IMG/VR virus record: IMGVR_UViG_3300017917_001303
Span: 1-22,077 of that record
Length of the DNA: 22,077 nt
DNA from: a virus
Reading direction: 5' to 3' (one strand)
The notes under the pieces were generated by a model that saw only the letters and a program-made list of their open reading frames with translations, was not told the DNA's origin and did no database searches. The position numbers were made by a program, and so were the translations under genes. Of this stretch, positions 13,572 through 20,510 are shown in pieces. The first letter of the stretch is position 1. Each line of letters opens with the position of its first letter.

Positions 13572-15314
13572 ATGAAAAACTTAGATTTTATAGCAGACGA
13601 ATTGTTCAATAAAATTAGGGGAAGATTCCCTAGCATTACTATTGGCAACGACAAAGGCGAAGTTACTAACGTGCCCAAAGAAGCTCGCTTCTTTGATTTT
13701 GACTATGTAGAAGGCGATAAAAGCCTTGGTAAAGTCAGTGTTAGTCTTGACGAAAAAACAGTCTCTGTTATGTACAGTGATGACTTTGTAGCTAATGAAG
13801 ATACAATGACACGTCAGCATTGGTTTGAGTTTTTAAAAGAATTGCGTCAATTTAGCAGAAAGCGTTTGCTAAATTTTGATACTAGAAATATTACAAAATC
13901 TAACTTAAATAAAAGAGATTATAAATTTCTCGCACTAAACCGCCCCGGAGAAGATACAATGGTAGAATCTAAAATGTACGGTACTAGCAGAACTAGTTAC
14001 CAAGATGTAGGCAATGCACGCCTGGCAATTAAGCACAGTCAGCCTATTAACCAAGTGATGCCTGCAGGCAGAACACAGCACATCGAAAGCATCTATATCG
14101 AAAGTGCAGAAGGCGAAAGATTCAAATATCCATATCGTCATCTTAATGGTGCAAGAGCAATGGCTCGTCACGTAAGCGAAGGCGGCAAACCATTTGACGA
14201 CTTTGGTTCACATATTACAAGCCTTTCAGAAGAGCTATCAAAGCTAAAGAAATTTAAAACCTACATGGGTCGTTCAAGTGTAATGGCAGAAGGTTTAAGC
14301 GGTTATCTTGATGCAGTACACGAGCGTATCGATGTAGTAAAATCAACTATCCGTGGTTTACAAAGAGAAGGTTTTTACAAAGAAGCAGTTGCAAGTTTCC
14401 AACCTCCGGTGATGGAAGAAGTTCCTGCAGACGTTGCAGAAAATTGGGTTGACCAATTAACTATTCGTCAATTCAACGAAGAACTTAAAGATGTGTTTCC
14501 ATACATTTACAGACTAGTCAGTGAGCACACGAAAGCAAAAGAACTAGGACCTGAAGATTTGTTAGGAGAGGCTTCTGCACCATACTACGTTACTATGGTT
14601 AATGGAAAGCCTGCTATCAAAGTTGATGCTACAAACACAATGCCAATTATGCCTACTGACAAGTGGACAGAAATAACACCAGATGTTGAGCGTCGTGCGG
14701 CTTCACAAGGTTTTAGAAAAGATCAAGCAGAGTTCAAAGGACAAAAGGTTGATGTGTTAATGAGCGGTGAAAAGGCATTTGTAAGCAAAGGTGTTTATGA
14801 TCAACTCACAGGCAAGGCTCCTGCACCAACAGGTGCAACACCACAAGAACCAAAAACACCAACAGGCGGAATCCTTGATAGAATCAAAGGCGCTTTTGAA
14901 GATTTTGAAGATTGGGCAGAAGATTTAGAAGCCGGTGCATTAGCATCAGGTAATGACGCAGAAGAAGGCAACGCTTACGCACATGCAGTTCAACAGGCAA
15001 AGATGCAAGGCAAAAAGAAAGGTGACAAAGTTCCACATCCAAATGGTAAGGAACAAATTACCCTTGAAAAAGAAGTGCCCGTCACAGAGTTCATACTCTC
15101 ATTATATGACAGAAACACAGGCTCATTCCCCAAGGGCGAGACTGCCGTTCTTACTGCTATCGAAAAAGATTATGGCGAACAGTTCATAGAACCTGCCAAG
15201 CAGTTTATAGAGCGCATTAATCAAACATTTGAACAATTTCAAATGCAACAGTCGCCACAACAGCAATTTGATCCTGAATTTCAACGAATGAAGGAATTGG
15301 CTGGCTTAAGATAA
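13572..15314 (+). CDS. Large phage protein of unknown function, probably virion-associated
   Basis: I cannot assign a function to this 580-residue protein. It has an N-terminal domain (about 1-130), then a conserved-looking segment with SRTSYQDVGNARLAI and GERFKYPYRHLNGARAMARH (about 135-200) and a helical stretch. After a proline/threonine-rich linker (about 415-435) comes an acidic helix, FEDFEDWAEDLEAGA, and a C-terminal helical domain with EFILSLYDRNTGSFPKGET and GEQFIEPAKQFIERINQTFEQF (about 500-560). It ends RMKELAGLR, a tail I have seen on other marine phage proteins. It starts at ATG 13572 behind a late box, so expression is probably late, with the other virion genes. A hairpin overlapping its stop codon probably ends the transcript. 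Confidence 0.72.
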   Translation: MKNLDFIADELFNKIRGRFPSITIGNDKGEVTNVPKEARFFDFDYVEGDKSLGKVSVSLDEKTVSVMYSDDFVANEDTMTRQHWFEFLKELRQFSRKRLLNFDTRNITKSNLNKRDYKFLALNRPGEDTMVESKMYGTSRTSYQDVGNARLAIKHSQPINQVMPAGRTQHIESIYIESAEGERFKYPYRHLNGARAMARHVSEGGKPFDDFGSHITSLSEELSKLKKFKTYMGRSSVMAEGLSGYLDAVHERIDVVKSTIRGLQREGFYKEAVASFQPPVMEEVPADVAENWVDQLTIRQFNEELKDVFPYIYRLVSEHTKAKELGPEDLLGEASAPYYVTMVNGKPAIKVDATNTMPIMPTDKWTEITPDVERRAASQGFRKDQAEFKGQKVDVLMSGEKAFVSKGVYDQLTGKAPAPTGATPQEPKTPTGGILDRIKGAFEDFEDWAEDLEAGALASGNDAEEGNAYAHAVQQAKMQGKKKGDKVPHPNGKEQITLEKEVPVTEFILSLYDRNTGSFPKGETAVLTAIEKDYGEQFIEPAKQFIERINQTFEQFQMQQSPQQQFDPEFQRMKELAGLR

Positions 15315-15330
15315 GCCAGATGATTTTTTT
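15301..15330 (+). terminator. Terminator hairpin overlapping a stop codon
   Basis: CTGGCTTA (15301-15308) pairs perfectly with TAAGCCAG (15312-15319) across an AGA loop. Four bases then precede seven Ts (15324-15330). The stem includes the last codons and the TAA stop of the preceding gene. The gap before the T-tract makes it less canonical. Confidence 0.65.
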
Positions 15331-15354
15331 GTCAGGTTTTTTCAAGAAAATAAC

Positions 15355-15383
15355 TTGACAAGCTAAGTAACATTGTGTATTAT
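15355..15383 (+). promoter_or_regulatory. Strong sigma70-type promoter for the gp32-uvsX operon
   Basis: TTGACA (15355-15360), a 17-nt spacer, and TATTAT (15378-15383) give 11 of 12 consensus positions. It shares CTTGACAAG with the gene 1 promoter. The leader is about 55 nt, ends with a full AGGAGG (15431-15436) 8 nt before the gp32 ATG, and can pair GTGCT (15392-15396) with AGCAC (15412-15416). Confidence 0.82.
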
Positions 15384-15444
15384 TATACATAGTGCTACAC
15401 TAAAGGCACAAAGCACATAGGCAAATTTATAGGAGGCATATACT

Positions 15445-16413
15445 ATGGCATCATTAGCAGAAATCAGAGCGAAGCTCAAAGAACAAGAAGGCCGTCAAGG
15501 TGGCGAGAAGTCTTCAACAGGTGGTGATAACGCTATCTATCCGTTTTGGAACATGAAAGAAGGACAAAGCGCAACGCTTCGTTTCGTTCCAGATGGTAAT
15601 CCAAACAATACATTTTTCTGGGCAGAACGCCTTATGATCAAACTGCCATTCGCAGGGATCAAAGGTGAAACTGACTCACGTCCTGTACAGGTACAAGTAC
15701 CTTGTATGGAAATGTATGGCGAAAGCTGTCCAATCCTTAACGAAGTTCGTGCTTGGTTTAAGGACCCAACTCTTGAGGATATGGGTCGTAAGTATTGGAA
15801 GAAGAAGAGTTACATCTTCCAAGGCTTTGTAACTGATAATCCGCTGGCAGATGACAAGACTCCGGAGAATCCAATCCGTCGTTTTATTATCGGCCCACAA
15901 ATCTTCCAGATCATCAAGCAAGCATTGATGGATCCAGACATGGAAGAATTGCCAACTGACTACACTCACGGTGTAGATTTCCGTCTTAACAAGACCAGTA
16001 AAGGTGGTTACGCAGACTACTCAACTTCTAGTTGGGCACGTCGCGAGCGTCCTTTGTCTGACAAGGAAATGGCCGCTGTCAACCAGTATGGCTTGTTTAA
16101 CATGACTGACTACTTACCTAAAAAGCCCGGCGAAGTTGAGCTTAAGGTAATGGTTGAAATGTTTGAAGCGTCAGTTGACGGTGAAGCATTCGATATGGAT
16201 CGTTGGGGACAATATTTCCGCCCAGCCGGAATGAGTGCCAAGACAGGTGATCCAGTAGCACCGGCTGCTTCTACTCCTGAACCAGATGATGAACCAGTTG
16301 CTGTAGCTAAACCAGCGGCAAGTGCTCCTGCTCCAAAGGCAGATGCAAAACCAGCCAGTGGTAACGCACAAGACATCTTAGCGATGATTCGTTCAAGACA
16401 AAACAACGGTTAA
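15445..16413 (+). CDS. 32: Single-stranded DNA-binding protein, gp32
   Basis: This 322-residue protein coats single-stranded DNA during replication and recombination and loads partner proteins. The N-terminus MASLAEIRAKLKEQEG is the cooperative binding helix. The core has IYPFWNMKEGQSATLRFVPDG (31-51), then FFWAERLMIKLPF, VPCMEMYGESCPIL with Cys87 and Cys95, and GYADYSTSSW. The tail is Ala/Pro-rich with an acidic PEPDDE patch and ends GNAQDILAMIRSRQ. T4 gp32 binds zinc through one His and three Cys; here only two Cys are seen in this region, so the zinc site is altered or absent. The start has the best ribosome binding site in the window (AGGAGG). It heads an operon with uvsX. Confidence 0.93.
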   Translation: MASLAEIRAKLKEQEGRQGGEKSSTGGDNAIYPFWNMKEGQSATLRFVPDGNPNNTFFWAERLMIKLPFAGIKGETDSRPVQVQVPCMEMYGESCPILNEVRAWFKDPTLEDMGRKYWKKKSYIFQGFVTDNPLADDKTPENPIRRFIIGPQIFQIIKQALMDPDMEELPTDYTHGVDFRLNKTSKGGYADYSTSSWARRERPLSDKEMAAVNQYGLFNMTDYLPKKPGEVELKVMVEMFEASVDGEAFDMDRWGQYFRPAGMSAKTGDPVAPAASTPEPDDEPVAVAKPAASAPAPKADAKPASGNAQDILAMIRSRQNNG

Positions 16414-16419
16414 TTATAT

Positions 16420-16437
16420 AGGGGGAGCAATCCCCCT
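16420..16437 (+). other. Intercistronic hairpin with GNRA loop between gp32 and uvsX
   Basis: AGGGGGA (16420-16426) pairs perfectly with TCCCCCT (16431-16437) across a GCAA tetraloop. No T-tract follows directly, so it is not a normal terminator. It could stabilise the gp32 mRNA end or lower uvsX expression. Confidence 0.7.
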
Positions 16438-16461
16438 TAAGGCTTTTCAACAGGAGAAATT

Positions 16462-17535
16462 ATGGCTACAAAGGCATTCGATCCTACAAAATTTAGGAAC
16501 GCACTAACAAAATCCATTACAGGCATGAGTGCAGGGTTTAATGACCCTACTGATTGGGTTTCTACAGGTAATTACGCACTCAACTATCTAATCAGCGGAG
16601 ACTTTAAGAAAGGTATTCCGTTAGGTAAAGTATCAGTGTTCGCAGGTGAATCAGGTTCTGGTAAATCTTACATCTGTTCAGGTAACATTGTACGTCACGC
16701 ACAAGAACAGGGTATTTTCGTTGTATTAGTTGATACAGAAAATGCTCTTGACGAAGCATGGTTACATGCGCTTGGTGTCGACACAGCTGAAGACAAACTT
16801 CTCAAGCTCAACATGGCAATGATTGACGACGTGGGTAAGACAATTTCAGTGTTTATGAAAGACTACCGAGAAATGGATGAAAAAGATCGTCCAAAAGTTC
16901 TGTTTGTTATCGATTCACTAGGTATGTTGATGACTCCTACCGAAGTTAATCAGTTTGAAGCCGGTGATATGAAAGGTGACATGGGTCGTAAGGCCAAAGC
17001 ACTTAAGGCATTGGTCACAAACTGTGTAAACATGTTTGGTTCTTACAACGTAGGCATGGTTGTTACCAATCATACATACGCTTCACAAGACATGTTTGAT
17101 CCAGATGACAAAATTTCCGGCGGTGCAGGCTTTATCTATGCATCAAGCATTGTTGTTGCTATGAAAAAGCTCAAACTCAAAGAAGATGAGGAAGGTAACA
17201 AGACATCTGAAGTGAACGGTATTCGTGCCGCATGTAAAGTTATGAAGACACGATATGCTAAACCGTTTGAAGGTGTACAAGTTAAGATTCCGTATGAAAC
17301 AGGTATGGATCCTTACTCAGGTTTGTTCGATATGTTTGAGAAGTGGGAAGTTCTTAAGAAGCAAGGCAACAGATATCTGTATGTTGACAGCAACGGTAAA
17401 GAATTTCTCGAGTATCGCAAGAACTGGACCGGAGAAATGCTCGATATGGTTATGTCAGACTATCGTGAAAAAGCAGTCACAGAGGTAAATACCTCTGAGG
17501 CAGTTGCCGAATCTGAAGAACTAATCGAGGAGTGA
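16462..17535 (+). CDS. uvsX: RecA-like recombinase UvsX
   Basis: This 357-residue recombinase forms filaments on single-stranded DNA and drives strand exchange in recombination-dependent replication. Seen directly: Walker A GESGSGKS at residues 62-69, the catalytic-Glu segment DTENALDEAW at 91-100 (Glu93), Walker B VLFVID at 146-151, and an MVVTNHTYAS segment followed by KISGGAGF, matching the L2-adjacent region of the RecA/UvsX fold. T4 UvsX is about 390 aa. The acidic C-terminal end (SEAVAESEELIEE) is a typical regulatory tail. The ATG at 16462 has AGGAG at 16452-16456. It follows gp32 after a hairpin, and two small downstream genes are tightly coupled. Confidence 0.94.
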   Translation: MATKAFDPTKFRNALTKSITGMSAGFNDPTDWVSTGNYALNYLISGDFKKGIPLGKVSVFAGESGSGKSYICSGNIVRHAQEQGIFVVLVDTENALDEAWLHALGVDTAEDKLLKLNMAMIDDVGKTISVFMKDYREMDEKDRPKVLFVIDSLGMLMTPTEVNQFEAGDMKGDMGRKAKALKALVTNCVNMFGSYNVGMVVTNHTYASQDMFDPDDKISGGAGFIYASSIVVAMKKLKLKEDEEGNKTSEVNGIRAACKVMKTRYAKPFEGVQVKIPYETGMDPYSGLFDMFEKWEVLKKQGNRYLYVDSNGKEFLEYRKNWTGEMLDMVMSDYREKAVTEVNTSEAVAESEELIEE

Positions 17536-17540
17536 AAGTA

Positions 17541-17771
17541 ATGGATGAAAGTCAGATTGTTGACGTCTGGGGAACGTTCAAGGAATACATTGAAAAGAAA
17601 AATCTAGAGGCCGCGGCTGAAAGATATGTAGACCTTTGTGCTGATTATGGTGTAAGTGATGAAACACTTACCAATGCTTTAGGCAACTGTGCCTATCTTG
17701 ATCAAGCAATTAACTACTACCTAGAAATAGACGACGACGGAGTCCTTGACGAAGAATTAGACTGGGATTAA
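17541..17771 (+). CDS. Small acidic protein downstream of uvsX, function unknown
   Basis: I place the start at ATG 17541 (76 residues) because GAGGAG at 17527-17532 lies 8 nt upstream; an in-frame GTG at 17532 overlapping the uvsX stop has poorer support. The protein is helical, with repeated aromatic/alanine positions (WGTFKEYI, AAAERYVDLCADYG, CAYLDQAINYYLE), and ends in a strongly acidic tail (EIDDDGVLDEELDWD). It could fold as a small helical hairpin repeat. I recall similar small genes after uvsX in cyanophage-like genomes without known role. Tight coupling between uvsX and the UvsY candidate suggests a recombination accessory function, which is inferred. Confidence 0.7.
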   Translation: MDESQIVDVWGTFKEYIEKKNLEAAAERYVDLCADYGVSDETLTNALGNCAYLDQAINYYLEIDDDGVLDEELDWD

Positions 17772-17772
17772 T

Positions 17773-18228
17773 ATGGGTTGGTATTCAGAAGTATCGCGTG
17801 ATATCTCAAAGATTCCTGATGCTATTGCATTCTTTGAGGACGAACTCACATTAGCCCGTCAAGAAGTCAAGCTCAAAGGTAATGTTGAACGTGCCGCGGC
17901 AGAGATGCCCGGCATCGTTGAACACCGATTCAATCAACTTCAAGAAATTGAGGCAATTTTAGAGTATATGAACATAGAACTGCGAAGATTGCGCAGTTCT
18001 TACTTCAAGAAATATCTAGAAAATTATCAGCGAGCATTGAGCAGTCGAGACGTTGAACGTTATGTCGACGGTGAGAGTGACGTTGTTGACTACGAAAAGA
18101 TCATTAACGAATTTGCTCTCATGAGAAACAAGTGGTTAGGTGTTTTAAAGGCACTAGACCAGAAACAATGGCAAATTACCAACGTTGTTAAGCTCAGAGT
18201 TGCTGGTATGGAAGACGCTTCGGTCTAA
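17773..18228 (+). CDS. Candidate recombination mediator, UvsY-like
   Basis: This 151-residue helical protein sits in the gp32-uvsX operon, 1 nt after the previous stop. UvsY (137 aa in T4) loads UvsX onto gp32-coated DNA. The similarity I see is in order and spacing rather than strong identity: a long basic/hydrophobic helix (LRRLRSSYFKKYLENYQRAL), then a DVERYVDGESDVVDYE element (T4: GDGDEFSMDRYE). A C-terminal helix pair follows, FALMRNKWLGVLKALDQKQWQITNVVKLRVAGME (T4: LQYWGILLDFCSGALDAIKSRGFAIKHIQDMRAFEAG). Context supports it. Alternatively it is an unrelated helical accessory protein. Its stop overlaps the stop of the opposing radical SAM gene by 4 nt. Confidence 0.6.
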   Translation: MGWYSEVSRDISKIPDAIAFFEDELTLARQEVKLKGNVERAAAEMPGIVEHRFNQLQEIEAILEYMNIELRRLRSSYFKKYLENYQRALSSRDVERYVDGESDVVDYEKIINEFALMRNKWLGVLKALDQKQWQITNVVKLRVAGMEDASV

Positions 18229-19832
18229 ACACATTCAAAATTATAGGTGCTTGAGGCATCATGTTTGGCGCAGTACTTGAATTTTATTCGGTCTGCGCCA
18301 CCTTGCTGAATGTCTCCGAAGAACTCTTCCCTATACTGTTGCATCAGACGGTTATATAGGTCATTATCTGTCTCAGATTGACGAATTTCTTCATATCTTT
18401 CACGACCAAAGTGAGCATACAGAGCAAAGGTTCGAGTCAGTGCTTCAACTTCTTTGGGTTGGAGGTAAGGCTCAGGCATCTGAAGTGCCCACGAGTCAAG
18501 GTATCCACCTCCCATCTCAACGCTGTTCTGACCATTGATGTAATTTTCAGGTAAAAATCCATTTTTAACCGCCATTTTTCGCAAATCTGTGCCATGGTAT
18601 GGTTGGAACATTGAAATGGTTAGACCGTCATACCCCTTGCTTGCACGTATCATGTCAGCAGTTTCTAAAACCATTTCACGAGTTTCAAATGGCATGCCAA
18701 TGATTACGTTAAGGCTGTAAGGAATATTACTTTCGTTGATATAATTGAAGTACTCTAGGTACTTTTCATTGGTTACAGCACGTTTTAGCACCTTAGAACG
18801 ATACTCTTCATTACCGCTTTCAAGACCAAAGGTCATGCGATAGACACCGGCTTCCTTGAGTGCGGCTAGGACATCAGGGGCGCAGTTCTCAATTCGAGTG
18901 TTGAACCAAAATGGTATCTTGTACTTGCTCCACATTTCACAAAATTCGTAAATTTCACGCTTTGGCCTGGCCAAAAAGCTGTCATCTTGGAACATTATAA
19001 GATCAGGGTCATACAGTTCTTTGTAGTAGAGTAAATCCCGTTCAATGGTCTTTGCACACTTTCGACGCATGAAGTTACCAGTACCGGCTTCTTTGGAAAA
19101 GTTTCTTGTGTTGGGACTGTTGCAGTAGGTACAGTTGTAAGGACAACCCCTATAAGTCTCCATTGACACCGCTCTTTGAAAGATTTTCCCACCCATTGGA
19201 CGTTGCCAGCGATAATCGGCAAAGCAGGTAAAGTCAGGTGTTACTTTAGTGATGTCGCAGAGTTGAGGCAATGGATTCTTGTGAACAAGACCAAATCGAT
19301 CCTTCCACCATATGCCTTGTACTGTGTCTAAACTTTCGTTATTTTTTAAGCAATTTATGGCTTGAAGAACAATATTTTCGCCTTCGTGCATACCAATGCG
19401 TTTTACTAGAGGACTAGCTAAAACTATCTGCGGAGCACTCGTAGGAAATACTCCGCCAAGGATATGTTCAACATTTAAATCTTTAATTGACTCTAAAAGT
19501 AATTGAGTCATACTCCAAACGTCTTCTTGAACTCCCATTAAAATTAGGTCAGGTTTGAACTGTTTTACGTGATTTACAAAGTCAGGAAGAATTTCGTCCG
19601 TTGGCTTTATATGAAACATATCCTTGACTTCTTCTTCTTTGTTAGGACGATTAGCACCAATCTCTGTCATGCGAATATGACGATTGGAATATTTGTCGCT
19701 GTACTGTGTAGTTTCAAAAATTTCTACCTCACACCCTTCATTTTTGCATATTGCGTTAAAAATTCCCATACTAATAGCAGGGGCCATCATTAAAGGAAGA
19801 TTAGGATAGACAAGAAGAATTTTTGGAGTCAT
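18225..19832 (-). CDS. Radical SAM protein with B12-binding-like N-terminal domain
   Basis: This 535-residue protein carries the radical SAM iron-sulfur motif CPYNCTYC (Cys230, Cys234, Cys237), with downstream DPDLIMFQDDSF, MTFGLESGNEE and SLNVIIGMPFETREM segments typical of the SAM barrel. The first 200 residues look like a cobalamin-binding domain fold (PDLILMGVQEDVWSM, HILGGVFPTSAP, RIGMHEGENIVLQ), but I see no DxHxxG cobalamin ligand motif. The overall plan resembles B12-binding radical SAM enzymes of the methylthiotransferase/BchE/sugar-modifying type; the reaction is not predictable. It is divergent from the glycosyltransferase cassette and has its own late-type box ending 5 nt before the ATG with no Shine-Dalgarno. 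This is a metabolic cargo gene without T4 counterpart. Confidence 0.85.
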   Translation of the reverse strand: MTPKILLVYPNLPLMMAPAISMGIFNAICKNEGCEVEIFETTQYSDKYSNRHIRMTEIGANRPNKEEEVKDMFHIKPTDEILPDFVNHVKQFKPDLILMGVQEDVWSMTQLLLESIKDLNVEHILGGVFPTSAPQIVLASPLVKRIGMHEGENIVLQAINCLKNNESLDTVQGIWWKDRFGLVHKNPLPQLCDITKVTPDFTCFADYRWQRPMGGKIFQRAVSMETYRGCPYNCTYCNSPNTRNFSKEAGTGNFMRRKCAKTIERDLLYYKELYDPDLIMFQDDSFLARPKREIYEFCEMWSKYKIPFWFNTRIENCAPDVLAALKEAGVYRMTFGLESGNEEYRSKVLKRAVTNEKYLEYFNYINESNIPYSLNVIIGMPFETREMVLETADMIRASKGYDGLTISMFQPYHGTDLRKMAVKNGFLPENYINGQNSVEMGGGYLDSWALQMPEPYLQPKEVEALTRTFALYAHFGRERYEEIRQSETDNDLYNRLMQQYREEFFGDIQQGGADRIKFKYCAKHDASSTYNFECV

Positions 19833-19837
19833 AAAAA

Positions 19838-19845
19838 TATTTATG
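19838..19845 (-). promoter_or_regulatory. Late promoter box for the radical SAM gene
   Basis: The minus strand reads CATAAATA, then five Ts, then the ATG (19832-19830). T4 geometry puts the mRNA start on the ATG. Confidence 0.55.
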
Positions 19846-19858
19846 TGTTAACTACGCA

Positions 19859-19866
19859 TATAAATA
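19859..19866 (+). promoter_or_regulatory. Consensus late promoter box for the sugar cassette
   Basis: TATAAATA, the exact T4 late consensus, ends 5 nt before ATG 19872. It is divergent from the radical SAM box, with 13 bp between the two. Confidence 0.68.
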
Positions 19867-19871
19867 TTGAT

Positions 19872-20510
19872 ATGAAATATTCAATGTACGTTATCTCTAA
19901 CAAGCCGCACCTTTTTCCGGCAATACAAAAGAGCTTAGAACCTGAAAAAGTTAACTACTTTGACGGTACTGGATATGGATCTTTTTCACGGTTAGTTAAT
20001 TCTTGTGTAGAAAAGTCTGCAAGCGAAATAACAATAATTATGTCAGACAAGGTTCTACCAACAAAGGAACATGTCGATAAAACATTAGAATTAATTAACC
20101 AAGGTTACGGTATAGTTGGTCTTTATAGATTTGCTTTTTTTGGTTTTAAAAAAGAGCTCTTTAGAACCGTTGGTCCACTAGACGAAAGATTTGCAGGTGG
20201 TGGTTATGAGGATGACGATTTTTATATTAGATTAAAAGAAGCAAACATTTCTATGTATATGTCTGAAGAAATTCCGTATACAGTAAAAGAATCATCTTGG
20301 AATTATTCATTAAGTAAACCGCATTTTATTAATAAATGGATTCCTGAATTTGACCCAAATGTAAAACTACATCATAATAAAATAAAAAGATTACTACCTG
20401 AAGATTTGCACAGTTATAATTTTGGAGACAAAAAACCTACTAAGTTTTTAGAGTGGAAGAAATCTGTAATTTTAACTTCAAAAGCGAAAAAATTTATAAA
20501 AGGTTTTTAA
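19872..20510 (+). CDS. Glycosyltransferase (GT-A type, galactosyltransferase-like C-terminal motif)
   Basis: I choose ATG 19872 (212 residues, MKYSMYVISNKPH) rather than an in-frame ATG at 19845, because the consensus late box at 19859-19866 lies between them. The hallmark is GPLDERFAGGGYEDDDFYIRL (about residues 101-121), the acidic EDDDF motif of the C-terminal half of family 2/7-type glycosyltransferases, which contributes the catalytic base. IIMSDKV (about 55-61) resembles a metal-binding strand end. The protein is shorter than most GT2 enzymes, with a reduced nucleotide-binding half. No membrane segment is seen. It heads a tightly packed cassette with a methyltransferase-like gene and sugar-nucleotide genes, indicating glycan assembly. 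Donor and acceptor are unknown. Confidence 0.75.
   Translation: MKYSMYVISNKPHLFPAIQKSLEPEKVNYFDGTGYGSFSRLVNSCVEKSASEITIIMSDKVLPTKEHVDKTLELINQGYGIVGLYRFAFFGFKKELFRTVGPLDERFAGGGYEDDDFYIRLKEANISMYMSEEIPYTVKESSWNYSLSKPHFINKWIPEFDPNVKLHHNKIKRLLPEDLHSYNFGDKKPTKFLEWKKSVILTSKAKKFIKGF

Noticed and set aside
13572-13610. A third capsid-targeting sequence at the start of the 580-residue protein
   Set aside because: MKNLDFIADE has I-x-x-E, not the L/I-x-E spacing required by the prohead protease rule.
17532-17540. A GTG start overlapping the uvsX stop for the small acidic gene
   Set aside because: ATG 17541 has GAGGAG at proper spacing; the GTG lies inside that site.
19845-19871. An earlier in-frame ATG for the glycosyltransferase
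   Set aside because: The exact TATAAATA box lies inside this stretch, and the nine added residues do not resemble a family N-terminus.
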